59,956 nt of DNA, from the NCBI GenBank assembly GCA_035293765.1, contig DATGMF010000069.1, positions 1 through 59,956 of the forward strand, written 5' to 3'. The notes under the pieces are model-generated. The model ran no database searches. It saw only the letters and a program-made list of their open reading frames with translations, and was not told where the DNA came from. The position numbers and the translations under genes are program-made. Position 1 is the stretch's first letter, and each line of letters begins with the position of its first letter. Below, piece by piece: positions 24,599 to 33,859 of the stretch. The stretch is from DASRHT01 sp035293765 (GTDB lineage: Bacteria; Chloroflexota; Ktedonobacteria; Ktedonobacterales; Ktedonobacteraceae).

Positions 24599-24900
24599 CC
24601 TTGCGCTTCCAGTCAGGATCGGGGTACAATTCAAGAAATTAGCCGGAAGGAAACAACATATGTACGCTCATTATTGAGGCTGACGGGCTTTACGGTATCT
24701 ATACACGCGGCAACCTCTCATCTGCACTCTTGCCAATGAGTATTTTTGTTGTCGCCTTGCTGTAATCCGCTGGATCAGCTTTTGCCATCATTATTTCCCC
24801 GCGATTCGCGCTCCGCCTTCTCTTCCCATATCCCCGATGCTCTTTTCGCTCTGGTGACGAGCAATCAGAAAAGTCAATGACATAATGGAGGAGAAATCGC
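24599..24900. other. Intergenic region, nothing recognised
   Basis: About 300 bases between the PHP and kinase genes. I see no conserved gene, strong hairpin or promoter; only the GGAGGAG ribosome site of the next gene at its end. Confidence 0.4.
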
Positions 24901-25815
24901 TTGTTTATCATCCCTGAAGGTTTTGCAAACTTCATGATAGAGCTTGCCGGGGGAGAGGGTCGCGCCTGGCTCGACCGTTTGCCCTCTATCCTGGCCGCGT
25001 GCGAGGAACGCTGGAATCTGACTATCGGCGCTCCGGTGGGGAATTTATCATTTAATTATGTGGCTCCGGCAACCCTCGCCGACGGGACTGAGGTAATCTT
25101 AAAAACGGGGCTGACCGACGAGTTCCCGTCTCAACCGGAGGCGCTGCGACACTTCGGTGGGCATGGTGCGGTACAGCTCCTGGCCTATGATGAGCGCGAC
25201 GAAGCGATGTTGCTGGAACGCCTCAAGCCTGGTACGTCGCTGCGTGCCGTCGAGGATGACGAGGCTGCGATCTCGGCGGCGGTGGCAGTGATGCGCAGGC
25301 TATGGCGTCCATTGCCGGAGCAGCATTACCTTTTCCCTACGGTGAACGATTGGGGCAGAGCCTTTGCAGACGTGCGCAAGCTGTATGATGGGGGAACTGG
25401 TCCCTTTCCCGTTGCGATGTTCGATAAGGCAGAGAAGCTCTATGCCGAGCTCTGCACCTCTATGACTGAGCCGGTGCTATTGCATGGTGATTTGCACCAG
25501 GATAACATTTTGTCTGCCGAGCGCGAACCGTGGCTGGCGGTCGATCCCAAAGGAGTGATCGGCGAGCCCGCCTACGAAGTGGGTGCGATATTGCGCAATT
25601 TCTGGCCCGATATTCTCTCTATCCCTGACCCAAAGTCGCTGATGGCTCGCCGCATAGACCAGTTTGCCGAGGAATTGGGTTTTGAGCGAGAGCGCATCTA
25701 TAACTGGGGTTTCTCCCAGGCTATGCTGTCAGCCTTGTGGGGCGTTGAGGATACCGGCAAGCTTAGCGATGAAGGGCTCTACTTCGTCAGGTTGCTGGAA
25801 GCTATCAAGGCGTAA
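24901..25815 (+). CDS. Aminoglycoside/hydroxyurea-type phosphotransferase
   Basis: A 304-residue small-molecule kinase of the streptomycin-6-kinase (APH(6)/hydroxyurea kinase) family. Recognisable: GAPVGNLSFNYVAPATLADGTEVILKTG with the ATP-binding Lys, LLERLKPG, and the catalytic HGDLHQDNIL followed by WLAVDPKGVIGEPAYEVG, where D binds magnesium. The start is TTG at 24901, supported by GGAGGAG 8 bases upstream. Whether it gives antibiotic resistance or phosphorylates a natural metabolite cannot be told; chromosomal copies are common in soil bacteria. Confidence 0.87.
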   Translation: MFIIPEGFANFMIELAGGEGRAWLDRLPSILAACEERWNLTIGAPVGNLSFNYVAPATLADGTEVILKTGLTDEFPSQPEALRHFGGHGAVQLLAYDERDEAMLLERLKPGTSLRAVEDDEAAISAAVAVMRRLWRPLPEQHYLFPTVNDWGRAFADVRKLYDGGTGPFPVAMFDKAEKLYAELCTSMTEPVLLHGDLHQDNILSAEREPWLAVDPKGVIGEPAYEVGAILRNFWPDILSIPDPKSLMARRIDQFAEELGFERERIYNWGFSQAMLSALWGVEDTGKLSDEGLYFVRLLEAIKA

Positions 25816-26204
25816 ACGATAGCTTTTACACTACGGTTAGTGCGGGGAAGTGTCGTGAAAGCTGATACAGCAATGTAAGAGGGTTCATGGCACTTACCCT
25901 GCGGCTTGAAGCACAACGGGGTACTTGTCAACTACCCCTGATAGATAGGATAATAAAGCTAAAGCTGCACGGCTGCATACCGTGGTAGATGTACAGTAGG
26001 GTCTATCTGTGTTAAAAAGTTATATTTTTAAATCCTGATTTTGATATTACGTCTACTATCTTAGAGCATGAAAAAGAACTTGTAGATGGTCAGGGATTCG
26101 TTGTACTGCGATTCCGCGCTCCTGAGCGAAGCTAGACGCGACAGCGGCGTTGGAGCGCGGAACGTTTCGAAGGACTGCGGAGGGTTTCTAGAGAGGTGAC
26201 TTAT
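25816..26204 (+). other. Leader of the NACHT gene with conserved stem-loop
   Basis: There is no gene in about 390 bases. Positions 26112-26122 and 26152-26162 (TTCCGCGCTCC/GGAGCGCGGAA) form a perfect 11-bp stem with a 29-base loop nearly identical to the loop in trpG at 12109-12137. It ends about 30 bases before the NACHT ribosome site. GGGGTA/TACCCC at 25918-25938 is a minor palindrome. Confidence 0.6.
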
Positions 26205-29200
26205 ATGCTACAGGAGCAGGAATTTGTAACTTCTGGTGGGTTGCATAGAAATATCATATTACCGCATGCCAGATCTTATCGTTTCCTTTCAAGTCTGCTC
26301 ATAGGGGCAGGAGTAGGGCTCATTCTTGTTCTTCTACAGGTATGCTTGCTCTGGCTGTTGAATCCCTTTCACTTGCCTGGTTCTCCCACAAGTCGTCTCT
26401 TTGCCATACTTGCTCTGCCCCTGCATATGCCAGGCATCCTGCTGATTTTGCTGCTTGAGCTGGCGCTTGCCTTTATCGCTGTTCTGTTACTGGCAAAGCC
26501 GATAAAGCTTGCTGCATATCTCAACGCTGTCCACGCTGCGCAAAAAGAGTACCATAAATTATATACGCCACTAACAGCGCTGGCGAACCTGCGTCAACCT
26601 TCCGAGGAACATATGCTTGCGGATACGCATGTTCCGGCCACGCCGATACCTGAGGAACCCGTCTCTATCCTCGATCTGGTAAAGCAGCAAGATACTCACC
26701 AGATGATCCTGGGTCTGCCAGGAGCTGGCAAAACAATGGCGCTCAAGGTGTACCAGTATGAGGCATCTCGTCGCCCGTGGTCGCTGGTGTTTTCGCAGAA
26801 CCGCATCCCTGTTTTCGTCCCGATGAAGAATTACAGCCTCTTTTTGAAGCAGCACGAGCCCCATATGGCGGCATCTGGCGCAACGCGCGATGCCTGGCAG
26901 GTAACGCTGCTTGATTTTCTTTTTGCAAGTGATCTTGCTGGCTTGCGCCATCTACGTCCCTACCTTCAGCGATTGTCGGAGCAGGGGCGGCTCCTGCTTC
27001 TCTGCGACGGCCTCAATGAGGTTGACAGCAATTACCTGAGGCGCGTGAGCGAAGAACTGGTCTACTGGATGCGCATGACACGCAACAGGCTGGTGATGAC
27101 ATGCCGCGAGGTGGACTATCGCGAGCAGCCCGATTTCATTCAGCTAGTGGAAGGCGGGCAGGCGCTGCGAGCGGTCCTTTATCCGCTCCAGCCTGAGCAG
27201 ATCTCTGAATTTGTTGAACGCTACGTCGTGCGACAGGATCAGCGCTGGCAACATACCGCCGGACAGATTATGCAGGTGATTGATCGCAGCCGTCTCCGCT
27301 ATCACTGCACCAATCCCATGATGCTCTTCACGCTGATGGGAATCATCGATAAGATCGGGGTTGAGCGCGGCAAGCAGATTGATACGCGCGGGCGCCTCTT
27401 GCGCGAATCGGTCAGGCAGTTGATCGAGTATGAGCAACTGCAGCCCAGGTGGAGTAAGGGTATGCCGACCGAGCGAGAGGTGATCCGTTTCCTCAGCGAG
27501 GTCGCCTGCGCTGCCCGTTGGGCCAATGACCGTAATGCCATCCAGTTGCGTATCTCAGCTCCGGCGGCCATCGCTGCAACGGGGACGCGGGCAAGAGCAA
27601 ATTTTGATGAACTGGCCGATGAACTGCGCTTCTGGCTGGATGAGCATCCGGCCAGAGGACCATTTAACGTGCCCGAAGAAGATGAGCCGGCATATGAACT
27701 GTATGAGGATCTGGCGCAACTCTTACAGTTCTCGCTGAGCGCCGCGCTGATTGAAATCAGCTCCGGCGGCGTTCTAAGTTTTCGTCATGAGCTGATTACA
27801 GAATATTTCGTGGCCGAATACTTTTTTGCTGCCGATAGCAAAAGAGGTTCAGCCGCTTTTCCTATGCGCGAAGAGCTGTTAGAGAACGTCGGGCGCTGGA
27901 GCGAACCGGTGGCGATCTGGGCCGGTCTGATGGATAACCCTCTGGTGCTGGCAGAACGTTTTGGCACTCTGGGAAGGAGCAATCCTGCCTACGTCCTCCA
28001 GGCGCTGGCGCTGGGTCTGGTCTGTATCGGCGTGCTGTGGACGCCGCCACAGGCCGAGCAGCAGCGAACAGTTGTTCTGCCACCTGCTATCGCAGAGTCT
28101 CTTTCCGTGGCTGTACGCAACAAAGCTGCCAGAGAAGAACTGGCTCGTATCTTCACTCGCTGCGCCGAGGAGGGCGGTCAGGAGGTCTATCGCTCGCTGT
28201 TGCCACTGATTATGGTGGAAGGGGTTGATGAACTGTTGACCTTACTGGATCAAACAGTTGTCCCTGATCTGCTCTTTACCCACCTGCAAGATGCCATTGA
28301 TGATGTCGCGTACGAGTCCCAGGTGAAGCGGATTACGCGCGTGCTGGGACGTTTTGGCAGCGTCGCCGTGGATAGAGCCGCGCAACTCGCTCTCCCCGCT
28401 CCCGAAAGAAGCATACGGCTGCGTGCTGCCGTCATCAATATCCTGGGGGGAACGGCTGATTTCCGGGCGGTGGACCCGCTGATAGCGCGTCTGAGCGATG
28501 CGGAAATGTTTGTCGTTGAACGTGCCACCAATGCGCTGATTCGCCTGGGGCCGGAGCTGACTCTCGCACGCATCTTGCAAGAGCTGGAAAAGCGCACTCC
28601 CGGGCCAATCACCAGGCGCATTCATGGGGCGGCGTTGCTCATCCTGGGTCGCTTCCTCGAAGAGCAGGACCCGCGGCGGCAGGTCTCGTTGATCCAGTAT
28701 CAGCGTATCCTGGAAAGCGTCGTTCCGGTGCTCACCTCAAATTATCAGTCAGAGCCTGAAGTGCAGGAACTGGCACGCAATATCCTGGTACGGCAAGGGC
28801 GAAACACCGACACGCGTGATAATCGCTGGCAAAAAGTCATCGATGCCCTGATCCAGTATCTCTCCTCGCAGAATGAGATCGCGGCTCAGAATGTGATCCT
28901 GGCGTTGCAGGCAATTGGTGAGGCGGCAACTCCTCACTTGCTGACCCAGCTTAATCAAGCTACGGAACTCGTGTCCTTGCGCGTGATCGAGATTTTTAAG
29001 CTGGTGCGCGATCTGCAAGCCTTGCCGCACCTGTTACGCCTTGTGAACGACCAATCGCCGCTCGTTCAGCAGCAGATTGGCGTTGTGCTCCAGGTCTATG
29101 CTCCCGATAGCATCCCTGGTCTGATCGATCTGGTACAAAATGGGCAGAGCGATGCCGTTGCAGAGCGCGCGGCGCAAATTCTTAGCAACATTGGCGAACC

Positions 29201-31538
29201 GGTCGTTGAGCCTGTGATCGGCGCTTTATCTCATATCGTGCCGGTTCGCACCCGTTTCCTGGTCCAGGTGCTCTCGCAGGTGCAGGATCTACGGGCTGTG
29301 CCTGCACTAATTACCCTTTTGCAGACGCCTGGCATCGAGCCATTGCTGGCGATTGCTGTTGTACGTGCCCTTAGCCAGTATCCCGATAAGCGTGTCGTGC
29401 CTCCTCTGCTAAGCGTGCTCTCCTCATCCAATCCTCAACTTTACGAAGAGGGAATTGATGCGCTCAGCCAGCTCGGAGAGATCACTCTGGATGGCCTGTT
29501 TGCTTCCCTGAATGGCCCTCTGGATTCCGTCGTAACACAGCGCGTCCGCCGGGCTATTCTTGGTATGGCTCCTTTCCCCGGTGAGTCGCTGATTGCTTTG
29601 CTTGAGCAGAGTAGCAATGCGCAAGCGCAACAAATTGTGGCGATCTTCAAAGCGAAAGGCATAGATGCGGCGCAGGTGCTGGCAAGACACTTGCTGCATA
29701 GAGATGAGAAAGTACGCGAATATATCTATCAGATGTTAAACGAGATGCCGGGATCGCTTGTCGTGCCAGCTTTATTGGATGTGCTGGACCAGCTCCCGCT
29801 GCGTAAGGTTGCCAGCTCTCTCTTACTCAAATATCCAGACGCGGCGGTCTCTCCGCTCGTAGATTTACTGAGCGAGCATGAGCGGGGTGATGCTGCTGCC
29901 ATGCTTCTGCCCCAGTTTGGTCCTAAGATACTGAGAGCGTTGATCTCCGGCCTGGATGATGTAAGAAGCCTTGCCCGCGAACGGACGCAGGGAATTATTG
30001 TGACATTGGTGCGGCAACAGCAGAACCCTCAAGAGATTCTGCACGACATCGTTCATCTCTTTAATCCCGAGCCTCCGCTGCGGGCGCGCGAGGCGCTATT
30101 GTCTGTCCTGACAAATGAACTGGCTGACATCAGCATTCCGGCTTTGCTGGCTGGCCTGGAAGATGCCCACCTGATTGAGGATGTGTCCGAAGCTTTCGCT
30201 ATGCTGGCTCGCAAGACCTCTTTACAAGAGATGGTGCTGGAAAGTTTGCTGCAAGCCCTCTATGTGAGTGAGAAGCGGCGAGGGGCCGCGCTGGCGCTGA
30301 TCAAAATTGATGCCCCGGCTGTAGCGCGTGTAGGTGCGCTGATCACCGATTCCAATCAGGCTGTCGCCAGAATTGCTCAGCAAATTCTACTTGAGATCGG
30401 CGTGCCTGCCCTTCCCTTTATCTGGACCGCGCATAGCGATCTAAGCAATCCGGCCAGGCGCGATGCCGCCTTAGAAATATTCCATAGCATGCCGACCTCA
30501 GTCATCAAGGATGCGCTGGTATCGCGCCTGGTCAGTGACCGCCCGGATGATATCACAATGGCAGTAACGCTGCTATTGGAGCGCATTCGCGACGAAGCTG
30601 AACAGCAATATGCCGACCAGGTAATGATCCCTGAGCTTGTTGACTATGTCCAGGCGCATAATGTTGAAAAAACCAACCTGCGCATCATTGCATTATTGCT
30701 CCTGTTGGGCGAGCGCGTCATTAAAGATCACTTTATTCAGGCGTTAGAAGATCTACAGCAGCCGCGCAAACAGATGATCTATGCGCTCCTATTGCTGGGC
30801 GAAGAGACCCAGGGGGTGCTGCTCGATCTGTTTAGCGATCCCGATATCAGCGTAGAAATGCAGGCTGAGCTGGCGATGGTGCTCGGCATGGTATCGGCCC
30901 CAGAAACGGTAGCGGAATACGCTCAAAATATCAGTAAGTACGGCCTGTCCTCTTCCAGAACTAGCCCATTATTCCCCGAACAACTGGCGGTCTCGCTGCG
31001 CGCACTTGGTGGATTGCTTGCAGGCGGACACTGGAATGTGCGTAAGATTCAAGAGTTGCGCGATACATGTAAAGACGGAAGTCCTGCGCGCGAACTCTTC
31101 AATGTGTTGCTGGGAATGCGCTACGAGCCACAACTGGCTCGGCTGCAGAGCGATTTACAGAGCGAGCGCGATGCCCATAAGAAGGAAATGGTGCAGTTCA
31201 GCACGCGCATCATGGAAAGCCAGCAGCGTATCCAGACGCTCACAGAGGAACTGGAGCAGATACGCCAGGAGCATGGGGTACGCAATGACGAATTGTTCCA
31301 GGCAACCCGTGAGAAAGAAGCCTTGCGCATCAACTATGATCGAGCGGCGAAAGAAAACAATATATTAAATAACCATCTTGAGCAAACAATACAGGAAAGA
31401 GATGCGTTAAAGGAAGATTTTGAGCAGTTGCTGAAGGAAAGAGAGATGTTAAACGCCCGGCTGGCACAGGCGCTGCAAGAGAATCAGGAACTGCATAGAG
31501 ATAATGCGCAGCTTATCTGGAAGCTCAAGCATCCCTAG
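26205..31538 (+). CDS. Giant membrane-anchored NACHT ATPase with HEAT repeats and coiled coil
   Basis: A 1777-residue STAND-type protein. Domain order: two transmembrane segments (about residues 26-52 and 65-97); a NACHT NTPase with Walker A GLPGAGKT near 175, Walker B LLLLCDGLNEVD near 268, and sensor VMTCREVDY; a helical winged-helix-like part to about 600; about 20 HEAT repeats from 690 to 1600 (units such as AVPALITLLQ...VVRALSQY); and a coiled coil from about 1650 to the end. I chose ATG 26205 because GAGAGGTGA lies 5 bases before. Such architectures sense a ligand on the repeats and oligomerise. The partner is the kinase/WD40 gene 72 bases downstream. Role unknown; defence or signalling is inference. 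Confidence 0.87.
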   Translation: MLQEQEFVTSGGLHRNIILPHARSYRFLSSLLIGAGVGLILVLLQVCLLWLLNPFHLPGSPTSRLFAILALPLHMPGILLILLLELALAFIAVLLLAKPIKLAAYLNAVHAAQKEYHKLYTPLTALANLRQPSEEHMLADTHVPATPIPEEPVSILDLVKQQDTHQMILGLPGAGKTMALKVYQYEASRRPWSLVFSQNRIPVFVPMKNYSLFLKQHEPHMAASGATRDAWQVTLLDFLFASDLAGLRHLRPYLQRLSEQGRLLLLCDGLNEVDSNYLRRVSEELVYWMRMTRNRLVMTCREVDYREQPDFIQLVEGGQALRAVLYPLQPEQISEFVERYVVRQDQRWQHTAGQIMQVIDRSRLRYHCTNPMMLFTLMGIIDKIGVERGKQIDTRGRLLRESVRQLIEYEQLQPRWSKGMPTEREVIRFLSEVACAARWANDRNAIQLRISAPAAIAATGTRARANFDELADELRFWLDEHPARGPFNVPEEDEPAYELYEDLAQLLQFSLSAALIEISSGGVLSFRHELITEYFVAEYFFAADSKRGSAAFPMREELLENVGRWSEPVAIWAGLMDNPLVLAERFGTLGRSNPAYVLQALALGLVCIGVLWTPPQAEQQRTVVLPPAIAESLSVAVRNKAAREELARIFTRCAEEGGQEVYRSLLPLIMVEGVDELLTLLDQTVVPDLLFTHLQDAIDDVAYESQVKRITRVLGRFGSVAVDRAAQLALPAPERSIRLRAAVINILGGTADFRAVDPLIARLSDAEMFVVERATNALIRLGPELTLARILQELEKRTPGPITRRIHGAALLILGRFLEEQDPRRQVSLIQYQRILESVVPVLTSNYQSEPEVQELARNILVRQGRNTDTRDNRWQKVIDALIQYLSSQNEIAAQNVILALQAIGEAATPHLLTQLNQATELVSLRVIEIFKLVRDLQALPHLLRLVNDQSPLVQQQIGVVLQVYAPDSIPGLIDLVQNGQSDAVAERAAQILSNIGEPVVEPVIGALSHIVPVRTRFLVQVLSQVQDLRAVPALITLLQTPGIEPLLAIAVVRALSQYPDKRVVPPLLSVLSSSNPQLYEEGIDALSQLGEITLDGLFASLNGPLDSVVTQRVRRAILGMAPFPGESLIALLEQSSNAQAQQIVAIFKAKGIDAAQVLARHLLHRDEKVREYIYQMLNEMPGSLVVPALLDVLDQLPLRKVASSLLLKYPDAAVSPLVDLLSEHERGDAAAMLLPQFGPKILRALISGLDDVRSLARERTQGIIVTLVRQQQNPQEILHDIVHLFNPEPPLRAREALLSVLTNELADISIPALLAGLEDAHLIEDVSEAFAMLARKTSLQEMVLESLLQALYVSEKRRGAALALIKIDAPAVARVGALITDSNQAVARIAQQILLEIGVPALPFIWTAHSDLSNPARRDAALEIFHSMPTSVIKDALVSRLVSDRPDDITMAVTLLLERIRDEAEQQYADQVMIPELVDYVQAHNVEKTNLRIIALLLLLGERVIKDHFIQALEDLQQPRKQMIYALLLLGEETQGVLLDLFSDPDISVEMQAELAMVLGMVSAPETVAEYAQNISKYGLSSSRTSPLFPEQLAVSLRALGGLLAGGHWNVRKIQELRDTCKDGSPARELFNVLLGMRYEPQLARLQSDLQSERDAHKKEMVQFSTRIMESQQRIQTLTEELEQIRQEHGVRNDELFQATREKEALRINYDRAAKENNILNNHLEQTIQERDALKEDFEQLLKEREMLNARLAQALQENQELHRDNAQLIWKLKHP

Positions 31539-31610
31539 ACGCAATCAATGTAGCATAAGTCTTGTAGGTAGGTTGATGAACGTGTGTAAGGTGCGTGAGG
31601 AAGTATTACT

Positions 31611-33614
31611 ATGGCTGCGGAGCGGTATCAACGACAGCGGTTACTGGGCCAGGGGCTGATGAGCGAGATCTGGCTGGCCCATGATATCTATACCCAGGAG
31701 CCGGTCGCCCTTAAATTGATGATCGCCATTCCCGAGGACGATAGGCGCAACCAGAAGGCGTTCGAACGTTTTCATCGCGAGATAGCGATTGCATCCAGCT
31801 TAAAACATCCGCATATATTGCCTGTTCTCAATTATGGGTATATGGAGTATAAAGGCCGCTCCATACCGTTTCTCGTTTCTCCCTATGTGCAGGATGGCTC
31901 CCTTGCCGATCTGATCAAAAATACTCCCCCCTGGAAGTGCTGGACGCTGGCGCAGACGGCTGATGCGATCATCCAGGCCGCGGAAAGCCTGTATTACCTG
32001 CATACCCGGGAGCCGCAGATCATTCACCAGGACGTGAAACCTGGCAATTTTCTGGTCAGGTCGGTACAGGGACCAGGGCGCATCGCTCACCTGTATCTGT
32101 GCGACTTTGGCATTTCGCGCTGGCGACGGGCATCGACCTCTATGGCAAGCGAGTTAATCGGGACGTTTGCATATATGGCCCCCGAACAGGTGGAGCGGAA
32201 AGTGGACCCGGCCTCTGATCAGTATGCGCTCGCGATTATGGCTTGCTACTTGCTCACCGGAAAATTGCCATTGCAAGCTTCAACGAACGAACAGTATGCC
32301 GAAGCGCACCTGCATGAACAGCCCAGGCTGCCGAGCCAACTCAACCCTGAGCGTATCTCTACTCCTGAGATTGATGCGATCTTTGCACGCGCGCTGACTA
32401 AGCATCCGCAGCAGAGATTTCCCACCATTATGGCCTTCGCGCACTCCCTGGAGCAGGCGATCATGAAGCAGATAGAGGCCCAGGCCGTCGCCAGAACCGA
32501 GTGGTTCAGCCATCTTGCTGTAGAAGAACCCGCTACTCAAGGTAAAAAGGCGTCATCGAAAGCTTCTTCTCTCCTGGCTACACCAGGAATTCCTATCGCT
32601 ATAGATCTGCCCGATTTCAATGAGGATCGCATCCTTGATGAGCCACTACCGCCTAAGCCGTTGAGGGCCGTTACCTCCGTTGCCGGCAATGGTGGCATTG
32701 GTGATATAGCTCTGCCACTCCAGGTATTACGCGAATACGCTCGTTATACGCTTTCCGCTCGCCCGAAAACGTTATGCTGGTCGCCTGATAGTGCTATGCT
32801 CGCGGCTGTCCTCTATGGTAGCGATCCGGTGCTACTCTATAAAGACGGCAGAAGCCAGGAAGTATGCACTCCAGAGGCACGGCGCGCGTCCTGTGTGAGC
32901 TGGTCGCCTGATGGGCGCTTCCTGGCGGTCAGCGCATCCGGCACAATACATTTCTGGGATACGCTGCGGCAGACGGCGTTGCCCTTAGTTTTGTTGTGCC
33001 AGGCGCGCGCTGTTGATGGCCTGGATTGGTCTGGTGATGGACGCCTGGCCGTCTGGGTGGAAAATCAGATCCGCCTCTATGATTTGCCATCTCGTGGTCT
33101 GCTTACCATGCTATCGGCGCACCCTGCTCAGATATTGCCGACAGGTAAAATGCTCTGTGGCAACATCGGCGTGTTGCGCTGGTCGCCCGACGGCACGCAA
33201 TTGGTAGCGGGAGCAAGTAACGGAGAGCTGAGGTGCTGGGATATCGGCTATCAAACGGCGGTATGGCAGGTTGTTGGCCCCGGACAAAAAGTGAACAATC
33301 TTGCCTGGTCGCCTGATGGGAAACTGCTGGCGGTCGCTTTTCGTGATAATCGCGTGGAGGGATGGGATACTCATGGTAGAAGCAGAATCTTTTGCTGGGA
33401 AAAGCTCCCCGCGATGCCCCGCATGGTCAGCGTTTCGCCAGAGCAGCGGATCGTAGTCGCCTCCGCCGAAAAATATCTCCTTCTCGGCAGCTCCAATGGA
33501 GCGTTCCCCTCCGCCGTACTCCCCGGCCAACTACTGGCGTCCTGCTCACCGACAGGTCCAGAACTCGCCACACTGGACGAACACAGCGAAACCGCGCTGA
33601 TAATCTGGATGTAG
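31611..33614 (+). CDS. Serine/threonine protein kinase with C-terminal WD40 repeats
   Basis: A 667-residue Hanks-type kinase. Residues 6-280 are the kinase: glycine loop LLGQGLMSEIW, ATP Lys35 in VALKLM, Glu57 in FHREI, catalytic loop HQDVKPGN (residues 139-146, with Gln in place of the HRD Arg), CDFGIS (164-169), and GTFAYMAPEQ. A linker of about 100 residues follows, then at least five WD40-type blades with WSPDG cores (CVSWSPDGRFLAV, VLRWSPDGTQLVAG, NLAWSPDGKLLAV). There is no transmembrane segment. Very probably cotranscribed with the NACHT gene; the WD40 propeller may bind a partner. The TAG stop is supplied by a palindromic repeat. Confidence 0.92.
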   Translation: MAAERYQRQRLLGQGLMSEIWLAHDIYTQEPVALKLMIAIPEDDRRNQKAFERFHREIAIASSLKHPHILPVLNYGYMEYKGRSIPFLVSPYVQDGSLADLIKNTPPWKCWTLAQTADAIIQAAESLYYLHTREPQIIHQDVKPGNFLVRSVQGPGRIAHLYLCDFGISRWRRASTSMASELIGTFAYMAPEQVERKVDPASDQYALAIMACYLLTGKLPLQASTNEQYAEAHLHEQPRLPSQLNPERISTPEIDAIFARALTKHPQQRFPTIMAFAHSLEQAIMKQIEAQAVARTEWFSHLAVEEPATQGKKASSKASSLLATPGIPIAIDLPDFNEDRILDEPLPPKPLRAVTSVAGNGGIGDIALPLQVLREYARYTLSARPKTLCWSPDSAMLAAVLYGSDPVLLYKDGRSQEVCTPEARRASCVSWSPDGRFLAVSASGTIHFWDTLRQTALPLVLLCQARAVDGLDWSGDGRLAVWVENQIRLYDLPSRGLLTMLSAHPAQILPTGKMLCGNIGVLRWSPDGTQLVAGASNGELRCWDIGYQTAVWQVVGPGQKVNNLAWSPDGKLLAVAFRDNRVEGWDTHGRSRIFCWEKLPAMPRMVSVSPEQRIVVASAEKYLLLGSSNGAFPSAVLPGQLLASCSPTGPELATLDEHSETALIIWM

Positions 33615-33646
33615 GGGCAGGGCCTTGCGCCTGCCTCTCCCTGCCC
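33611..33646. repeat. GTAGGGGC-type repeat at kinase stop, copy 6
   Basis: GTAGGGGCAGGGCC with C-rich complement CTGCCTCTCCCTGCCC. The TAG of the repeat (33612-33614) is the stop codon of the kinase gene. Confidence 0.7.
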
Positions 33647-33859
33647 ATTGGCGGCATTTTCCTCACGCGTCTCCTTCACGTATATCTCCTTCTCACTACT
33701 TATAGTTGACTTTTGAGGATGAGCAATCTCATTCCCAGGATTCTACAACTATCCGGGTCCATGTCGTAAATCGCCTCTTGTGAACTTTGCCGCTCCAGCG
33801 CGTTATATATAATGAAAACAAGAGATGATAGCTATTCATCTCACATCAAGGAGGGACCC

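Noticed and set aside
24699..24935. A 78-codon leftward frame overlapping the kinase start
   Set aside because: No ribosome site, no recognisable domain, and it overlaps the start and ribosome site of the well-supported kinase gene.
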